From NCBI GenBank assembly GCA_020345785.1, contig CP070771.1, forward strand, positions 1,413,752 through 1,419,787: a stretch of 6,036 nt of DNA, in the 5' to 3' direction. The position numbers and the translations under genes are program-made. The DNA comes from Desulfobacterales bacterium. Lineage in GTDB: Bacteria > Desulfobacterota > Desulfobacteria > Desulfobacterales > JAFDCJ01. Below are positions 5,307-6,036 of the stretch, one piece after another (the first letter of the stretch is position 1; each line of letters opens with the position of its first letter). The notes beneath the pieces are model-generated. The model saw nothing but the letters and a program-made list of their open reading frames with translations, did not search any database and was not told the origin of the DNA.

Positions 5307-6036
5307 ATGCGTATTGTAAGATTTATCGATGATAAGGGTCGGATTTGTTACGGCCGCAATTATGCTAAAGACGCTGCCGAATTGCTGGAGGGGGATCTAT
5401 TTACCGGACTTAAGGCAACTGGTGCCCCCTGCGGGGTCAAAAAGCTTCTGGCTCCGGTGATGCCCCCTGCTGTGTTCGGCATCGGTCTGAATTACCATAA
5501 ACATGCCCAGGAAACCGGCATGGAGCCCCCCAAATATCCGGTGTTGTTCATGAAGAATCCGGCTGCAGTTACCAATCCCGGAGATCCGATCCTGCTGCAC
5601 CCCTCCTGCATGGAACCGCCGGAGGTTGACTATGAGACCGAACTGGCGGTGGTCATCGGCAGGGCGGCCAGAGACGTTACCATCGCAGAGGCCCTGAATT
5701 ATGTAATTGGATATACGGCGGCCAACGATGTTTCCGCCCGGCGCTGGCAGGGAAAACGCGGCGCGGGGCAATGGGTACGGGGAAAAAGTTTCGACACCTT
5801 CTGCCCGTTGGGGCCGGAGCTCGTGACGGTCGATGAGCTTCCGGATCCTCAGAATCTGCGCCTAACATGTGTGCTCAACGGCCGAGTGATGCAGGATGCC
5901 AACACGTCGGATATGATTTTCCCCGTCGCTGAATTGGTTTCTTATCTTTCCACCGGCACCACGCTGCTGCCCGGATCGGTGATTCTTACCGGAACGCCCA
6001 GCGGTGTGGGATTCACCCGCAAACCACCCGTTTTTC
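5307..6036 (+). CDS. FAH-family hydrolase/isomerase (fumarylacetoacetate hydrolase-like), 3' end outside window
   Basis: The frame opens at ATG 5307 after AAGGA (5296-5300, 6-nt spacing) and stays open to the window end, giving 243 residues; the C-terminus is missing. A short N-terminal region (1-50) is followed by the FAH catalytic fold. Marks are FGIGLNYHKHAQE (57-69), LFMKNPAAV (80-88), VDYETELAVVIG (107-118), GYTAANDVSARRWQ (135-148), KSFDTFCPLGP (160-170), LNGRVMQDANTSDMIF (190-205) and ILTGTPSGVG (226-235). The divalent metal ligands E110, E112 and D141 keep the 29-residue spacing of human FAHD1, and H64 and H66 lie in the lid region. The family includes acylpyruvate hydrolases, oxaloacetate decarboxylases and ring-cleavage product hydrolases or isomerases; the substrate cannot be set from sequence. 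The gene diverges from the MesD-like gene and has its own promoter with operator-like symmetry. Confidence 0.92.
   Translation, partial: MRIVRFIDDKGRICYGRNYAKDAAELLEGDLFTGLKATGAPCGVKKLLAPVMPPAVFGIGLNYHKHAQETGMEPPKYPVLFMKNPAAVTNPGDPILLHPSCMEPPEVDYETELAVVIGRAARDVTIAEALNYVIGYTAANDVSARRWQGKRGAGQWVRGKSFDTFCPLGPELVTVDELPDPQNLRLTCVLNGRVMQDANTSDMIFPVAELVSYLSTGTTLLPGSVILTGTPSGVGFTRKPPVF

Noticed and set aside
5397..5868. Minus-strand open frames opposite the FAH-family gene
   Set aside because: They are antisense to a frame with the complete FAH metal site, and they have no motifs or ribosome-binding sites of their own.

Overview
The window looks like chromosomal DNA of a mid-GC Gram-negative bacterium. 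A deltaproteobacterial (Desulfobacterota-like) source is my best guess, from the overall flavour of the proteins and the mixed codon use. No rRNA or other taxonomic marker is present, so this is weak inference. I see no tRNA, rRNA, CRISPR array, insertion sequence, phage gene or attachment site.

Layout. (1) Positions 1-360 (+): the C-terminal part of a DMT/EamA-type transporter, cut by the window edge. (2) 506-1201 (+): a 231-aa protein of unknown function with one membrane segment. (3) 1217-2722 (-): a stand-alone FAD-linked 2-hydroxyacid dehydrogenase of the GlcD/D-2-hydroxyglutarate dehydrogenase type, convergent with gene 2. (4) 2905-3438 (+): a CAP/SCP-domain lipoprotein, divergent from gene 3 across a 182-bp spacer. 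(5) 3570-4028 (+): a TerB-like protein with its own good promoter. (6) 4047-5063 (-): a short MetE-type methionine synthase without the N-terminal MetE half, most like the folate-independent MesD group, convergent with gene 5. (7) 5307-6036 (+): an FAH-family (fumarylacetoacetate hydrolase-like) enzyme, divergent from gene 6 and cut by the window end. All starts were set by ribosome-binding sites, which moved two of them (genes 2 and 5) downstream of the longest open frame.

The genes alternate in strand and each appears to be its own transcription unit, so no multi-gene operon is visible. Three sigma-70-type promoters can be read: one for the FAD dehydrogenase (minus strand), one for the TerB-like gene, and one for the FAH gene. 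The last has dyad-symmetric sequence over its -10 and start site, which suggests a repressor.

The functional links are loose. The FAD dehydrogenase, the FAH-family enzyme and the methyltransferase are all small-molecule metabolic enzymes, but nothing ties them into one pathway. I do not see a clear new defence or mobile system. The points most worth a second look are the MesD-like enzyme without its usual partner gene nearby, the FAH promoter/operator region, and the uncharacterised membrane-anchored protein.
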